Positions 14,841 through 23,877 of a DNA stretch of 42,893 bases are shown here, one piece after another. The stretch lies in the NCBI GenBank assembly GCA_030694905.1, contig JAUYTY010000023.1:1-42893 (forward strand), given 5' to 3'. How positions within the stretch are numbered: position 1 is the first letter of the stretch; each line of letters starts with the position of its first letter. The notes below the pieces were generated by a model. It did no database searches and was not told the origin of the DNA. It worked only from the letters and a program-made list of their open reading frames with translations. This DNA is from Eubacteriales bacterium. GTDB lineage: Bacteria > Bacillota > Clostridia > Tissierellales > Dethiosulfatibacteraceae. A program made the position numbers and the translations under genes.

Positions 14841-16556
14841 ATGAGCAATGCTGAAGTTTTATATGAAGTCAAAGCCCAGAGAGGCGATACGCTTAGATGT
14901 AAAGGATGGAAACAGGAGTCGCTTTTGAGGATGCTGGAAAACAACATGGAGAACGCAGAGATTCCTGAGCTGCTGGTGATTTACGGAGGCAATGGCAAAT
15001 GCGCCAGAAACTGGGAATCATATCATGCCATCGTCAAAGCACTGAAAGAACTTGAAAACAATGAGACCCTCGTCATCCAATCAGGTATGCCTGTAGCCGT
15101 ATTCAGAACCCAGAGGCTGGCCCCGAGGGTTGTTATGGCAACCACCAATATCATGAAGGCTACCTGGGAGACCTTCTACGACCTCCAGGACAAGAACCTG
15201 ACCATATTTGCCCAGTACACGGCAGCGCCATGGGAGTATATCGGCACCCAGGGCGTTATTCAGGGAACATTCGAAACCTTGTCAGCCATAGCCATGAAAA
15301 AGTTTGGAAATGACCTGACTGGCAGGATTTATCTGACAGCGGGAGCGGGTGGTATGGGAGGCAACCAGAGCTGGGCTATGAAGATGCACGGCGGTGTTGC
15401 CATTATCGTGGATGCGGATGAGCGAATCATAGATAGAAGAATTGAGAAGAACTACCTTGACCAGAAGGTTTACTCTCTGGACGAGGCTATTGATATCGCA
15501 AGAAAAGCGGTAGAGGAGAAAAGACCTACCTCGGTAGCGGTTGTGGGAAATGCGGCAGATGTCTTTGAAGAGGCCTATATCAAAGGATTCATGCCTGATA
15601 TCATCAGCGAGATGTGTCCCTGCCACGATCCCATATCCTACATCCCTTCAGGGTACACAGGTGAGGAAGCGGATGATTACAGGGCAAGAAACAGACAGGC
15701 CTATCTGAAGGATGCAAGAGAGACGATGAAAAGACAGCTGACTGTCATGAATAAGTTCTACAAAAAAGGTGTTGAGGTGTTCGAGTACGGCACCAGCATA
15801 AGAAAAGAGTGTAGGGATGCGGGAATGCCAGAGGCTGAAGCCATGACTATCCCCGGATTTGTATCGGAGTATATAAGACCCCTTTTCTGTGAGGGAAGAG
15901 GACCATTCAGATGGATCTGCATGTCTGGAGACCCGGAAGACCTCAGAAAGACAGATGATCTTGCACTTGAGATCTGCAAGGGAGACCCTTTGGTGGAGAG
16001 ATGGATCAATCTGGCAAGGCGAAATCTGCCTATAGAAGGACTTCCTGCAAGAATCTGCTACATGGGGTTTGGGCAGCGAAGAAAATTTGGACTTGCAATA
16101 AATGAAATGGTTCGAAAAGGCGAACTGAAAGGACCTGTTGCCTTCTCAAGAGACAATCTGGATTCCGGTTCTATCGTCAATCCAACCTTTGAATCCGAAA
16201 ACATGAAGGACGGCGGCGACCTGATATCAGACTGGCCATATCTCAATGCTCTGTTGAATTGCGCAGCTGGCTGCGACCTGATCGCCATACAGGCAAACTA
16301 CTCCATGGGTGAGGCTGTCCATACCGGTGTAACTATGATAGCCGATGGGACAGAGGAGGCTGACTTACGGCTTGACTCTGCTCTGACAGTAGATTCAGGT
16401 ATTGGGGTTATAAGACATGCCCAGGCAGGCTATGAAACCGCCAAGGATGTCGCCAACGGAAAAGGTAAGCTGACTGATGAATCCATCAAGGTGCCATTAT
16501 GGTGGCAACCGGCGGAGTTTGTAACCTTTGGACCTAAGGGTAGAGCAGTCAGATAG
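14841..16556 (+). CDS. hutU: Urocanate hydratase
   Basis: Converts urocanate to imidazolonepropionate using tightly bound NAD+. The 571-residue protein shows the glycine-rich NAD motif GAGGMGGNQ starting at residue 168, the YMGFGQRR segment that in characterised urocanases holds the NAD-linked cysteine region, and the C-terminal ADLRLDSALTVDSGIGV block. The N-terminal half is slightly divergent from proteobacterial HutU, as usual in Firmicutes. RBS GGGAGG precedes ATG 14841. It is the first gene of the hutU-hutH-hutI operon, 19 bases ahead of hutH, and is driven by the sigma-54 promoter at 14780. Confidence 0.96.
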   Translation: MSNAEVLYEVKAQRGDTLRCKGWKQESLLRMLENNMENAEIPELLVIYGGNGKCARNWESYHAIVKALKELENNETLVIQSGMPVAVFRTQRLAPRVVMATTNIMKATWETFYDLQDKNLTIFAQYTAAPWEYIGTQGVIQGTFETLSAIAMKKFGNDLTGRIYLTAGAGGMGGNQSWAMKMHGGVAIIVDADERIIDRRIEKNYLDQKVYSLDEAIDIARKAVEEKRPTSVAVVGNAADVFEEAYIKGFMPDIISEMCPCHDPISYIPSGYTGEEADDYRARNRQAYLKDARETMKRQLTVMNKFYKKGVEVFEYGTSIRKECRDAGMPEAEAMTIPGFVSEYIRPLFCEGRGPFRWICMSGDPEDLRKTDDLALEICKGDPLVERWINLARRNLPIEGLPARICYMGFGQRRKFGLAINEMVRKGELKGPVAFSRDNLDSGSIVNPTFESENMKDGGDLISDWPYLNALLNCAAGCDLIAIQANYSMGEAVHTGVTMIADGTEEADLRLDSALTVDSGIGVIRHAQAGYETAKDVANGKGKLTDESIKVPLWWQPAEFVTFGPKGRAVR

Positions 16557-16575
16557 TAGAACCAGGGAGGTACGA

Positions 16576-18105
16576 ATGGACCCGATAATATATTTAGATG
16601 GCAATACCTTGACCCTTGAAGAAGTGGTCAGGGTGTCAAGAAAAGGAACAAAGGTCGAGTTGACTGAAGATGGAAAGAGAAAAATAATTGAATCGAGAGA
16701 TCTTGTGGAAAAATTTCTTGCTGAGGGCAGGGCGATTTATGGCATCAACACGGGTTTTGGAAAATTCAGCGATGTGAGCATATCTGCCGATCAGCTTGAG
16801 GATCTCCAAAGAAATCTCATTGTGGCGGATGCGGTAGGTATCGGAGGCAATTTTGACACGGAGATTGTAAGAGCCATGATTCTGTTAAGAGCCAATGCTC
16901 TTGTAAAGGGTTTTTCAGGTATCAGGCTTGAAGTGGTTCAGACGCTGATTGATATGCTCAACAAAGGGGTACATCCTCAAATCAGAGAAAAAGGATCGGT
17001 GGGATCAAGCGGCGACCTTTGCCCGTTGGCACATATGGTGTTGCCTATGATCGGGTTGGGTGAAGCAGAGTTTCAGGGTGAAGTGATGGAGGGTCTGGAG
17101 GCCATGGAAAGGGCAGGCATATCCATAGTTACCCTGAAGGCTAAGGAAGGACTCGCCCTGATCAATGGCACCTGTGCAATGATGGCTGTAGGAAGTCTGG
17201 CGGTTTATGATTCCATTGTCATCACCAAAACGGCAGACGTGATTGCCACTTTGACAATAGAAGCACTTGAGGGCATAACAGATGCCTTTGATGAACGGAT
17301 CCATCTCGCCAGACCTCATAAGGGACAGATTGAGTGCGCCAAAAATCTCCTGAAGCTTTGCCAAAACAGCAAGCTGACAACCAGACAAGGCGAAAAGAGG
17401 ATGCAGGATGCCTATTCTCTCAGATGCACGCCGCAGATTCATGGGGCAAGCAGACTGGCTTTCGATTATGTCAGGCAGGTGATAGAGACAGAAATCAATT
17501 CAGCTACAGATAACCCGCTGATCTTCACAGATACGGAAGAGGCCTATTCGGGAGGCAACTTCCATGGACAGCCTGTTGCCATTGCCATGGATACCCTGGG
17601 GATTGCTATGGCCGAGTATGCCAATATATCGGAAAGACGGATTGAAAGATTGGTTAATCCGACACTGAGCGGGCTTCCTGGATTTCTGGTCAAGGAAGGC
17701 GGAATCAATTGCGGTTTTATGGTTCCACAATATGCAGCCGCGTCACTTGTATCTGAAAACAAGGTACTGGCACACCCTGCAAGTGTCGATTCCATACCCA
17801 CATCCGCCAATCAGGAAGACCATGTCAGCATGGGAACCATAGCGGCAAGAAAAGCGCGGGTGATTATAGGTCATGCCCAATCGGTGCTGGGGATAGAGCT
17901 GCTCTGTGCAGCCCAGGCAGTGGATTTCAAGGACGCTGGTTTGCTGGGCACAGGGTCGGCAGAGGCATACAGGCAGCTGAGGGAAAGGGTTACCTTTATG
18001 GAATCGGACAGACTTATTTATAAGGATATGGACATCTCGACAGAGCTGATTGCCTCGGGAAAGCTTTTGGAAGCAGTTGAAAAAGCGGTGGGAGAGCTCT
18101 ATTGA
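16576..18105 (+). CDS. hutH: Histidine ammonia-lyase
   Basis: Removes ammonia from histidine to give urocanate. The start is ATG 16576, preceded by GGGAGG; an upstream in-frame start at 16528 would lie inside hutU. The 509-residue length fits the family. The electrophilic MIO cofactor is normally formed from Ala-Ser-Gly, but here residues 144-146 are Ser-Ser-Gly in GSVGSSGDLCPLAH. The central Ser145 and Gly146 needed for cyclisation are kept. The remaining core (NTGFGKFSD, SATDNPL, GGNFHGQP) is intact. Second gene of the operon. An aromatic-amino-acid lyase of other specificity is unlikely given its neighbours. Confidence 0.96.
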   Translation: MDPIIYLDGNTLTLEEVVRVSRKGTKVELTEDGKRKIIESRDLVEKFLAEGRAIYGINTGFGKFSDVSISADQLEDLQRNLIVADAVGIGGNFDTEIVRAMILLRANALVKGFSGIRLEVVQTLIDMLNKGVHPQIREKGSVGSSGDLCPLAHMVLPMIGLGEAEFQGEVMEGLEAMERAGISIVTLKAKEGLALINGTCAMMAVGSLAVYDSIVITKTADVIATLTIEALEGITDAFDERIHLARPHKGQIECAKNLLKLCQNSKLTTRQGEKRMQDAYSLRCTPQIHGASRLAFDYVRQVIETEINSATDNPLIFTDTEEAYSGGNFHGQPVAIAMDTLGIAMAEYANISERRIERLVNPTLSGLPGFLVKEGGINCGFMVPQYAAASLVSENKVLAHPASVDSIPTSANQEDHVSMGTIAARKARVIIGHAQSVLGIELLCAAQAVDFKDAGLLGTGSAEAYRQLRERVTFMESDRLIYKDMDISTELIASGKLLEAVEKAVGELY

Positions 18106-18127
18106 TTGCTATCAAGGAGGGATTTAA

Positions 18128-19396
18128 ATGAATCAAATACAACTGAAACCGGATCTGGTGATAAAAAATTGTGGACAGCTGTTGACCGTCTCAGAAAATA
18201 GTCCGGACCTTGTGGGTTTGATACGGAATGGTTACGTTGGCATAACGGGTGAAAAAATTGTCTTCATAGGCACTAAAGAAGCGTATGACCGTCAAATCGA
18301 TGATACGGAATCCAAGGTAATTGATGGCACTAATAAGGTTGTCCTTCCCGGATTCGTGGACTGCCACACCCATCTTGTCTTTGGGAAATCAAGGGTTGAG
18401 GAGTATGCATCAGGTCTGATCCCCGGTGGATTGGAGAAGTATAGAGCCGGTGGTATCAAAACAGGCATGGTAGCTTCTGTCGACATGACAAGATTGGAAC
18501 CGGAAGAGTCGCTATATCTGGAGAGCTATAAAAAAATCGACAGAATGATCAGAAATGGCACTACCGCCATTGAAATAAAAAGCGGTTATGGATTGGATAA
18601 AGAAACAGAACTGAAACAACTCAGGGCTATATCAAAACTAAGACAAAATACTAAGGCTGATATTTCAGCCACATTCCTGGGTGCCCACGGATGGCCAAAG
18701 GAAATGTCAAAGGATAGATACATTGACTTCCTGATTAATGAAATGATTCCTATGGTTGCAGAGGAAGGTTTGGCGGAGGCCTGCGACATTTGGGTGGATG
18801 ATGGCTACTATACGGCATATGAGGCTGAAAAGGTTCTAAGAGCCGGTATGGATCATAATCTCGAGGCGAAGATACACACAGACTGCTATTCCTACATAGG
18901 AGGATCTGACCTGGCAGCGGACATGAAAATGATGTCCGCAGACCATCTGAACTATACACCAGAATCCTCAATCAAGAAAATGGTTGATGCCAAAGTCGTT
19001 GGCGTGTTTCTGCCGGGAACGGATTTCTCCGTCAGTCATCCCTTGCCCTTTAACCCAAGGCCCATGCTGGATGCCGGTATGAAAATAGCGCTTGCCACCA
19101 ATCTCAATCCCGGAAACTGGGTTGAATCACAGTTCTTAGTCATCACACTGGCATGCAGAAGGCATCAGATGAGCGTGGAAGAGGCCATCAGAGCGACAAC
19201 TTTAGGCGGTGCTATGGCATTGAGGAAGAATCACGAAATGGGAAGCCTTGAGGTCGATAAAATAGCAGATATCCAAATATGGGATACAGACAATTATAAG
19301 GACGTGGCGTACAAGCATGGCCGAAATTTTGTGGAGACCGTCATCAAAAGAGGACAAGTGATTGTTGGATCTTTAAGTGAACAAAAGCATATCTGA
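18128..19396 (+). CDS. hutI: Imidazolonepropionase
   Basis: A 422-residue amidohydrolase that opens the imidazolone ring to N-formiminoglutamate, the substrate of FtcD. The metal-binding pair H80xH82 is in VDCHTHLVFG; later KSGYGLD, FLGAHGWP, the HTDCY histidine and the AATNLNPG region match the family. RBS AAGGAGG lies before ATG 18128. It closes the hutUHI operon and is followed by a terminator. With HutH, HutU, FtcD and FchA it completes the route from histidine to glutamate and a one-carbon folate. Confidence 0.96.
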   Translation: MNQIQLKPDLVIKNCGQLLTVSENSPDLVGLIRNGYVGITGEKIVFIGTKEAYDRQIDDTESKVIDGTNKVVLPGFVDCHTHLVFGKSRVEEYASGLIPGGLEKYRAGGIKTGMVASVDMTRLEPEESLYLESYKKIDRMIRNGTTAIEIKSGYGLDKETELKQLRAISKLRQNTKADISATFLGAHGWPKEMSKDRYIDFLINEMIPMVAEEGLAEACDIWVDDGYYTAYEAEKVLRAGMDHNLEAKIHTDCYSYIGGSDLAADMKMMSADHLNYTPESSIKKMVDAKVVGVFLPGTDFSVSHPLPFNPRPMLDAGMKIALATNLNPGNWVESQFLVITLACRRHQMSVEEAIRATTLGGAMALRKNHEMGSLEVDKIADIQIWDTDNYKDVAYKHGRNFVETVIKRGQVIVGSLSEQKHI

Positions 19397-19418
19397 CTAA
19401 ACTCAAAAAATATCTAAA

Positions 19419-19452
19419 AGTATCATTTTCTTAGGAGAATGGTATTTTTTTG
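19419..19452 (+). terminator. Terminator of the hutUHI operon
   Basis: Stem GTATCATTTTC / GAGAATGGTAT with G-U pairs, loop TTAG, then a run of seven T. Confidence 0.75.
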
Positions 19453-19466
19453 TTTGATTAAAAACC

Positions 19467-19526
19467 TTGACAAAAATTAAACCAAACTATATACTGTATC
19501 TATCATATATATACAGTATATATAGT
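19467..19526 (+). promoter_or_regulatory. Promoter and operator of the GntR-ABC operon
   Basis: TTGACA (19467-19472), 17-bp spacer, TATACT (19490-19495). Overlapping and following the -10 is an inverted repeat, TATACTGTAT (19490-19499) / ATACAGTATA (19511-19520), within longer arms ACTATATACTGTAT and ATACAGTATATATAGT. Its place fits autorepression by the GntR protein, as is usual in YtrA-type operons. Confidence 0.75.
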
Positions 19527-19542
19527 ATAAACGGAGCAGAAT

Positions 19543-19914
19543 ATGAAAATATTGATATCCAATTCAAGTCAAGAACCCATATACGAGCAAATCACAACAC
19601 AAATAAGAGATCAAATCATTAAAGGCACACTAGAGGAAGGATTTTTACTGCCATCAATCAGAGGGCTGGCAAGAGAGCTGCAGATCAGCGTCATTACAAC
19701 CAAGAGAAGCTACGAGGAATTGGAAAAGGAAGGCTTCATAGAGACCGTTCCCGGTAAGGGCAGCTACGTAGCGCCACAAAATCTGGAGCTGTTGAAAGAG
19801 AAAAAGCTTAAAATTATTGAAGATAAACTGGCAGAGATAGTCGATCAGGCAATGATGCTAAGGGTTGATAAGGATGAAATTATCAATATCATCAACATCT
19901 TATTTGAAGAATAA
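19543..19914 (+). CDS. GntR family (YtrA-like) transcriptional repressor
   Basis: A 123-residue regulator: a GntR winged helix-turn-helix (PIYEQITTQIRDQIIKG, then LPSIRGLARELQ) followed by only ~50 residues, the short C-terminal tail typical of the YtrA subfamily, which works as a dimer without a large ligand domain. It starts at ATG 19543 after GGAGC. It is the first gene of an operon with an ABC ATPase and two permeases, the standard YtrA context, where the repressor releases its operator under cell-envelope antibiotic or similar stress. The inducer here is not known. Confidence 0.9.
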   Translation: MKILISNSSQEPIYEQITTQIRDQIIKGTLEEGFLLPSIRGLARELQISVITTKRSYEELEKEGFIETVPGKGSYVAPQNLELLKEKKLKIIEDKLAEIVDQAMMLRVDKDEIINIINILFEE

Positions 19915-19926
19915 AAGGAGATCGCA

Positions 19927-20787
19927 ATGGAAAGCATACTAAAAGTCAACAATCTATCAAAAAAATATGGTGATTTTTCACTAGAGAATATAAGCTTCAA
20001 TCTGGAGCCCGGATATATTATGGGCTTTATCGGTCCTAACGGTGCAGGAAAGACCACCACCATCAAATTGATCATGAATCTGATACAGAAAGACAGTGGA
20101 GAAATCAGGCTGTTTGGCGAGATCCTAGCGGGCCATGAGGTTAAGATCAAAGACAGAATAGGGTTTGTCTATGATCAGTGCAATTATTACGAGACATTTA
20201 AAATCAAGGATAATGTCAAGCTGATTGCACCTTTCTACACGAAATGGAATTGGGATACCTTTGACAACTATCTAAAAAGATTCAAGCTGAACCCGGATCA
20301 AAAGCTTTCCCAGCTGTCACAGGGAATGAAGATTAAATTCCAACTGGCCATAGCGCTCTCCCACGATGCGGACTTTTTGCTCATGGACGAGCCAACCTCA
20401 GGCCTTGACCCTGTATTCAGAAGCGAGATATTGGACATCTTGAAGGAATATATAGAGAAAGGTGAAAGGAGCGTTCTGTTTTCAACCCACATCACAACAG
20501 ATCTGGAGAAGATTGCAGACTACGTCACTTTTATAAATGAGGGACAAATGGTCTTCAGCACAGACAAGGATAGCATTCTCGAACAGTATGCTTTAGTGAA
20601 GGGTGGACTGGAACTTCTAAATGAAGACTTCAAGACCAATCTGGTGGGTCTCAGAAAAAACGCCTTCGGATTTGAAGGACTCACAGGAAACAGAGATCAG
20701 ATGAAAACAAGATATAAAGATAACATAATGATTGAAAAGGCTTCATTAGAGGACATCATGGTATACACGGCAGGAGGGATCCGATGA
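19927..20787 (+). CDS. ABC transporter ATP-binding protein of the GntR operon
   Basis: A 286-residue ATPase. Walker A GPNGAGKTT spans 36-44, the signature is LSQGMK (130-135; Gln where most have Gly), Walker B LLMDEP 151-156 and the switch His188 (FSTH). SQGMK is common in ATPases paired with YtrA-type GntR proteins. The C-terminal ~70 residues are a divergent extension. RBS AAGGAG precedes ATG 19927, 12 bases after the regulator's stop; the 3' end overlaps the next permease by 4 bp. It should power the two small permeases that follow. Function is likely export or envelope defence. Confidence 0.9.
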   Translation: MESILKVNNLSKKYGDFSLENISFNLEPGYIMGFIGPNGAGKTTTIKLIMNLIQKDSGEIRLFGEILAGHEVKIKDRIGFVYDQCNYYETFKIKDNVKLIAPFYTKWNWDTFDNYLKRFKLNPDQKLSQLSQGMKIKFQLAIALSHDADFLLMDEPTSGLDPVFRSEILDILKEYIEKGERSVLFSTHITTDLEKIADYVTFINEGQMVFSTDKDSILEQYALVKGGLELLNEDFKTNLVGLRKNAFGFEGLTGNRDQMKTRYKDNIMIEKASLEDIMVYTAGGIR

Positions 20788-21404
20788 AAGAACTGTTATA
20801 CAGGTCATTTTACTTACAGAAGAAAATAATCGCTTTTGAGATTGCATTCATGTCATTGTTGATGCTTTTTGGAGACGTATTCTTAAACAATAATGGCGTG
20901 TTTCTCCGCATCATTCCGAGTCTTGTTTTTCTTTCGGTTACCTATGTGGATCAGCTGGATGAAAGCACCAGTTATACCAGAGTATTGAACAGTCTGCCAA
21001 CAAGTCGAAAAGACATTGTGAATGCAAAATATCTATCGGCGTTAATACTTTATTTCTTCAATCTGCTGATTGTATTGGGATTCTATTATGGTTTCCTCAG
21101 ATTAGGATGGATTAGTGATTATGTGACAGGCTTTTGGGGTGGTGTTATTGTTTCTTTTATTATATCAGGACTGTTGGTCGCCATCTCAATTCCTGTGACC
21201 ATCATTTATTCGTACAGCAAAAGCAAAGTGATCAATATGATTATGTTTATCATGATGTTTAATTTTTCAAATGTGGTTATCACAACGACCAACTCAGACA
21301 CCTTGCCTAATGGTGTTGGCTATGTGATGATTCCAACAATCTTTATCATGCTGTTTTTTTCAAGAATCATATCTGTCAATGCATATCTAAAAAAAGAGTT
21401 TTGA
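20784..21404 (+). CDS. ABC-2 family permease, subunit A of the GntR operon
   Basis: A 206-residue protein with about six membrane segments and the motif LPTSRKDIVNAKYLS after the second helix, characteristic of the short ABC-2 permease family that lacks a large outer loop. ATGA overlap with the ATPase gene and TTGAGG at its end show tight coupling with both neighbours. It probably forms a heterodimeric channel with the next protein. Confidence 0.82.
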   Translation: MKELLYRSFYLQKKIIAFEIAFMSLLMLFGDVFLNNNGVFLRIIPSLVFLSVTYVDQLDESTSYTRVLNSLPTSRKDIVNAKYLSALILYFFNLLIVLGFYYGFLRLGWISDYVTGFWGGVIVSFIISGLLVAISIPVTIIYSYSKSKVINMIMFIMMFNFSNVVITTTNSDTLPNGVGYVMIPTIFIMLFFSRIISVNAYLKKEF

Positions 21405-21412
21405 GGTGGGCC

Positions 21413-22087
21413 ATGGTTAATTACTATTATTTGATAAAAAAAGATCTGATGATGCTATTCAAAAATCGAATCCTATTGGTGATGCTGCTGTATCCTTTTG
21501 GCATCAGCTTTATCAGCATCAGTTCTGTGGATGTGTCTAGAATCGGCATTCTAATCAGTTTATCCATATTATTTACGGTATATGTTGGTTCCATTACCAT
21601 TATGTCAGTCGAGGAAAAGGATAAGATTGATATCGTTTTCAAAAGTCTTCCCGTCAGACAAGTCACCCTGGTCAACAGCAGATATATAACAATTATATTG
21701 TTTTATCTCATAGCGCTTGCGACAGTTTCAATAATTCCTTTGACAAATGGCGTTGTTGCGAAAAACCTGGATATATATCTTGCTTCTTATGGAATTTCAC
21801 TGTTTATCTTATTCATATATGTGTCCGTTATGCAACCCCTCTATTACCGATTCGGATATATGAAGCTATCCCACATAACGCGAGTTCTCTATATGCTGAT
21901 CATACTGATTCCTTTCCTATACATAAGACTTAGGGACTTCGCATGGGGTCAATCGATAATGGAAGCGATTGAGAAATCAGGCATGGTGATTGTGTCCAAT
22001 CGTTCGTTGGCTATATTGTTATGCCTGTCAATGCTTACGATATCGATTAAGCTGTCACATCGCTTCTTTAGACAAAATGCCATGTAA
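21413..22087 (+). CDS. ABC-2 family permease, subunit B of the GntR operon
   Basis: A 224-residue homologous permease with about six helices and the matching motif LPVRQVTLVNSRYI. ATG 21413 is preferred because GAGGTGGG (21403-21410) lies directly before it; the TTG at 21401 in frame overlaps the previous stop and has no ribosome site of its own. It is the last gene of the operon. I see no clear terminator in the ~90 bases before the next promoter. Confidence 0.82.
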   Translation: MVNYYYLIKKDLMMLFKNRILLVMLLYPFGISFISISSVDVSRIGILISLSILFTVYVGSITIMSVEEKDKIDIVFKSLPVRQVTLVNSRYITIILFYLIALATVSIIPLTNGVVAKNLDIYLASYGISLFILFIYVSVMQPLYYRFGYMKLSHITRVLYMLIILIPFLYIRLRDFAWGQSIMEAIEKSGMVIVSNRSLAILLCLSMLTISIKLSHRFFRQNAM

Positions 22088-22176
22088 TCGGTATCCCTAT
22101 GCGGTATTTTGATCTTTTGACCTTTAAGATTATCATTTATCTATAAGCAAAACACCTCGAGTAATGGAAAAATCAC

Positions 22177-22208
22177 TTGACAAAAATTGTCACAGCGTTT
22201 AATATAAT
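22177..22208 (+). promoter_or_regulatory. Possible promoter and palindrome upstream of the metY riboswitch
   Basis: TTGACA (22177-22182) and TATAAT (22203-22208) are 20 bp apart, longer than ideal. The -35 is embedded in a perfect palindrome TGACAAAAATTGTCA (22178-22192), so a protein could bind there. Confidence 0.5.
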
Positions 22209-22230
22209 TGAAAATATAAAATAACTGTAA

Positions 22231-22372
22231 CTTATCATGAGAGGTGGAGGGAATGGCCCTGCGAAACCTCGGCAACCTACGCATTATGCGCAAGGTGCCA
22301 ATTCCAACAGTGTAAACTGGGAGATAAGAAGATTTGGAATTCCAAGCCGCTTCTTATAGAAGCGGCTTTTTT
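22231..22372 (+). promoter_or_regulatory. SAM-I (S-box) riboswitch with terminator, upstream of metY
   Basis: P1 pairs CTTATC (22231-22236) with GATAAG (22323-22328). The internal segments GAGAGGTGGAGGGAATGGCC, GCGAAACCTCGGCAACC, CGCATTATGCG and AAGGTGCCAATTCC are those of the S-box. A strong terminator AAGCCGCTTC/GAAGCGGCTT (22344-22368) with a T run follows. Expected to shut off metY when SAM is plentiful. Confidence 0.96.
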
Positions 22373-22403
22373 AAAACACTAAGCTACAGTTGAAGGAGGA
22401 CAC

Positions 22404-23684
22404 ATGAAAAACTATAAAATCGAGACACAATGCGTGCAGGGCACCTATAAACCGAAATCAGGCGAGCCAAGAGTGCTACCCATAGCACAGAGCACCACCT
22501 ATCAATACTATGATTCAGATGATGTGGCTGATCTGTTTGATCTAAAAAGCGCCACACATATGTATTCCAGGATCAGCAACCCGACAGTATCCGAATTCGA
22601 GAATAAGATGGCTCTACTTGAGGGCGGTGTAGGCGCATTGGCTGCATCTTCCGGGCAGGCAGCCACTACTTTGGCAATACTCAATATCTGCCAGGCAGGA
22701 GATCATATTGTATCATCATCCACTATATATGGGGGCACCTACAATCTGTTTGCTGTGACATTCAAAAAAATGGGAATAGACGTGACATTTATAAATCCGG
22801 ACGCTACTTACGATGAGATTGTCCAATCGGCAAAACAAAATACTAAGGTGTTATTTGGCGAAACCATCGGCAATCCAGGGCTTAATATTCTGGATTTCAA
22901 TAAATTCAGCAGAGCTGCCAAGACAATGGACGTACCCTTTATAGTTGACAACACACTGGCAACACCAATACTGTGTCGACCTTTTGAGCATGGTGTGGAT
23001 ATCATCATACATTCAACGACTAAATATACAGATGGCCATGCAACGAGTTTAGGGGGCGTGATTATCGATGGCGGGTCATTCGACTGGGACAATGGCAAAT
23101 TTCCCGAGCTGGTGGAACCGGACCCAAGCTATCATGGCATCCAATATGTCAGAGACTTTGGAAAGGCCGCATACATCACTAAGGCACGTGTCCAGCTGTT
23201 GAGAGATCTTGGCGCAACCATGAGCCCCTTCAGCGCCTTTTTGTTTCATCTCGGATTGGAGACATTGCATCTTAGAATGGAGAGACACTGCACTAACGCC
23301 TTGAAGCTGGCTGAATTCTTGAGCGAGCATCCGGGTGTCAGCTGGGTCAATTATCCCTTGCTGAAGACACATAAGACTTATGATCTGGCAAAAAATTATC
23401 TGCCGGATGGTGGCAGTGGAATTTTGACATTCGGTATCAGGGGTGGTGCAAAAGCCGGCAAGGAATTGATAAAACATATGGAATTGGTGGCACTGGTCGT
23501 TCATCTTGGTGATCTGAGGACCAGCATCCTTCATCCTGCCAGCACCACCCACAGACAACTGACCGAGACGCAACAAGTATCAGCAGGTGTTTTGCCTGAT
23601 CTGATCAGGGTATCGGTTGGTCTTGAAAATATCGATGATATCATAGATGATTTTGATAAAGCGATAAGAGCGGTTGCCAAATAA
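22404..23684 (+). CDS. metY: O-acetylhomoserine sulfhydrylase (aminocarboxypropyltransferase)
   Basis: A 426-residue PLP enzyme of the Cys/Met metabolism family that makes homocysteine from O-acetylhomoserine and sulfide. The schiff-base lysine is K207 in HSTTKYTDGH; SRISNPTV, EGGVGALAASSGQAAT and the C-terminal GDLRTSILHPASTTH block are typical of the long O-acetylhomoserine branch rather than cystathionine synthases (about 380 residues). RBS AAGGAGG precedes ATG 22404. The SAM riboswitch ahead of it and an acetyl-type metA behind it agree with this role. Confidence 0.93.
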   Translation: MKNYKIETQCVQGTYKPKSGEPRVLPIAQSTTYQYYDSDDVADLFDLKSATHMYSRISNPTVSEFENKMALLEGGVGALAASSGQAATTLAILNICQAGDHIVSSSTIYGGTYNLFAVTFKKMGIDVTFINPDATYDEIVQSAKQNTKVLFGETIGNPGLNILDFNKFSRAAKTMDVPFIVDNTLATPILCRPFEHGVDIIIHSTTKYTDGHATSLGGVIIDGGSFDWDNGKFPELVEPDPSYHGIQYVRDFGKAAYITKARVQLLRDLGATMSPFSAFLFHLGLETLHLRMERHCTNALKLAEFLSEHPGVSWVNYPLLKTHKTYDLAKNYLPDGGSGILTFGIRGGAKAGKELIKHMELVALVVHLGDLRTSILHPASTTHRQLTETQQVSAGVLPDLIRVSVGLENIDDIIDDFDKAIRAVAK

Positions 23685-23709
23685 TATTAGAACTAATGTA
23701 TAATATTAT

Positions 23710-23832
23710 ATCACCAGGGTTCTTGGATTCAGTTGGCGTTTCAAACGCTATCTGAACCTTAGAAACCGTTATCCAGGGACTCCACAGTGGTTTTATAGAA
23801 GTGGGAGTCTTAGCACTGTCAGTCATCGGATA
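23710..23832 (-). repeat. Dispersed two-hairpin repeat, copy 4 (inverted)
   Basis: Lies on the minus strand between metY and metA. Read in that sense it starts TATCCGATGACTGACAGTGC and ends AACCCTGGTGAT. Hairpin 2 (GGTTCAGATAGCG / AACGCCAACTGAATCC) and the block GGATAACGGTTTCTAAGG are kept. The 3' arm of hairpin 1 (GTGGGAGATAAG in copy 6) is missing, leaving CCACTTCT...CACTGTGGAG. Confidence 0.82.
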
Positions 23833-23877
23833 AATCAGATAAATTATAATAATCATAATTAAGGAGAAGGTGAAACA

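Noticed and set aside
15282-15626. Long minus-strand frames inside hutU, hutH, gcv and metY genes
   Set aside because: Antisense shadows of strongly conserved coding sequence; none has a ribosome site or recognisable product.
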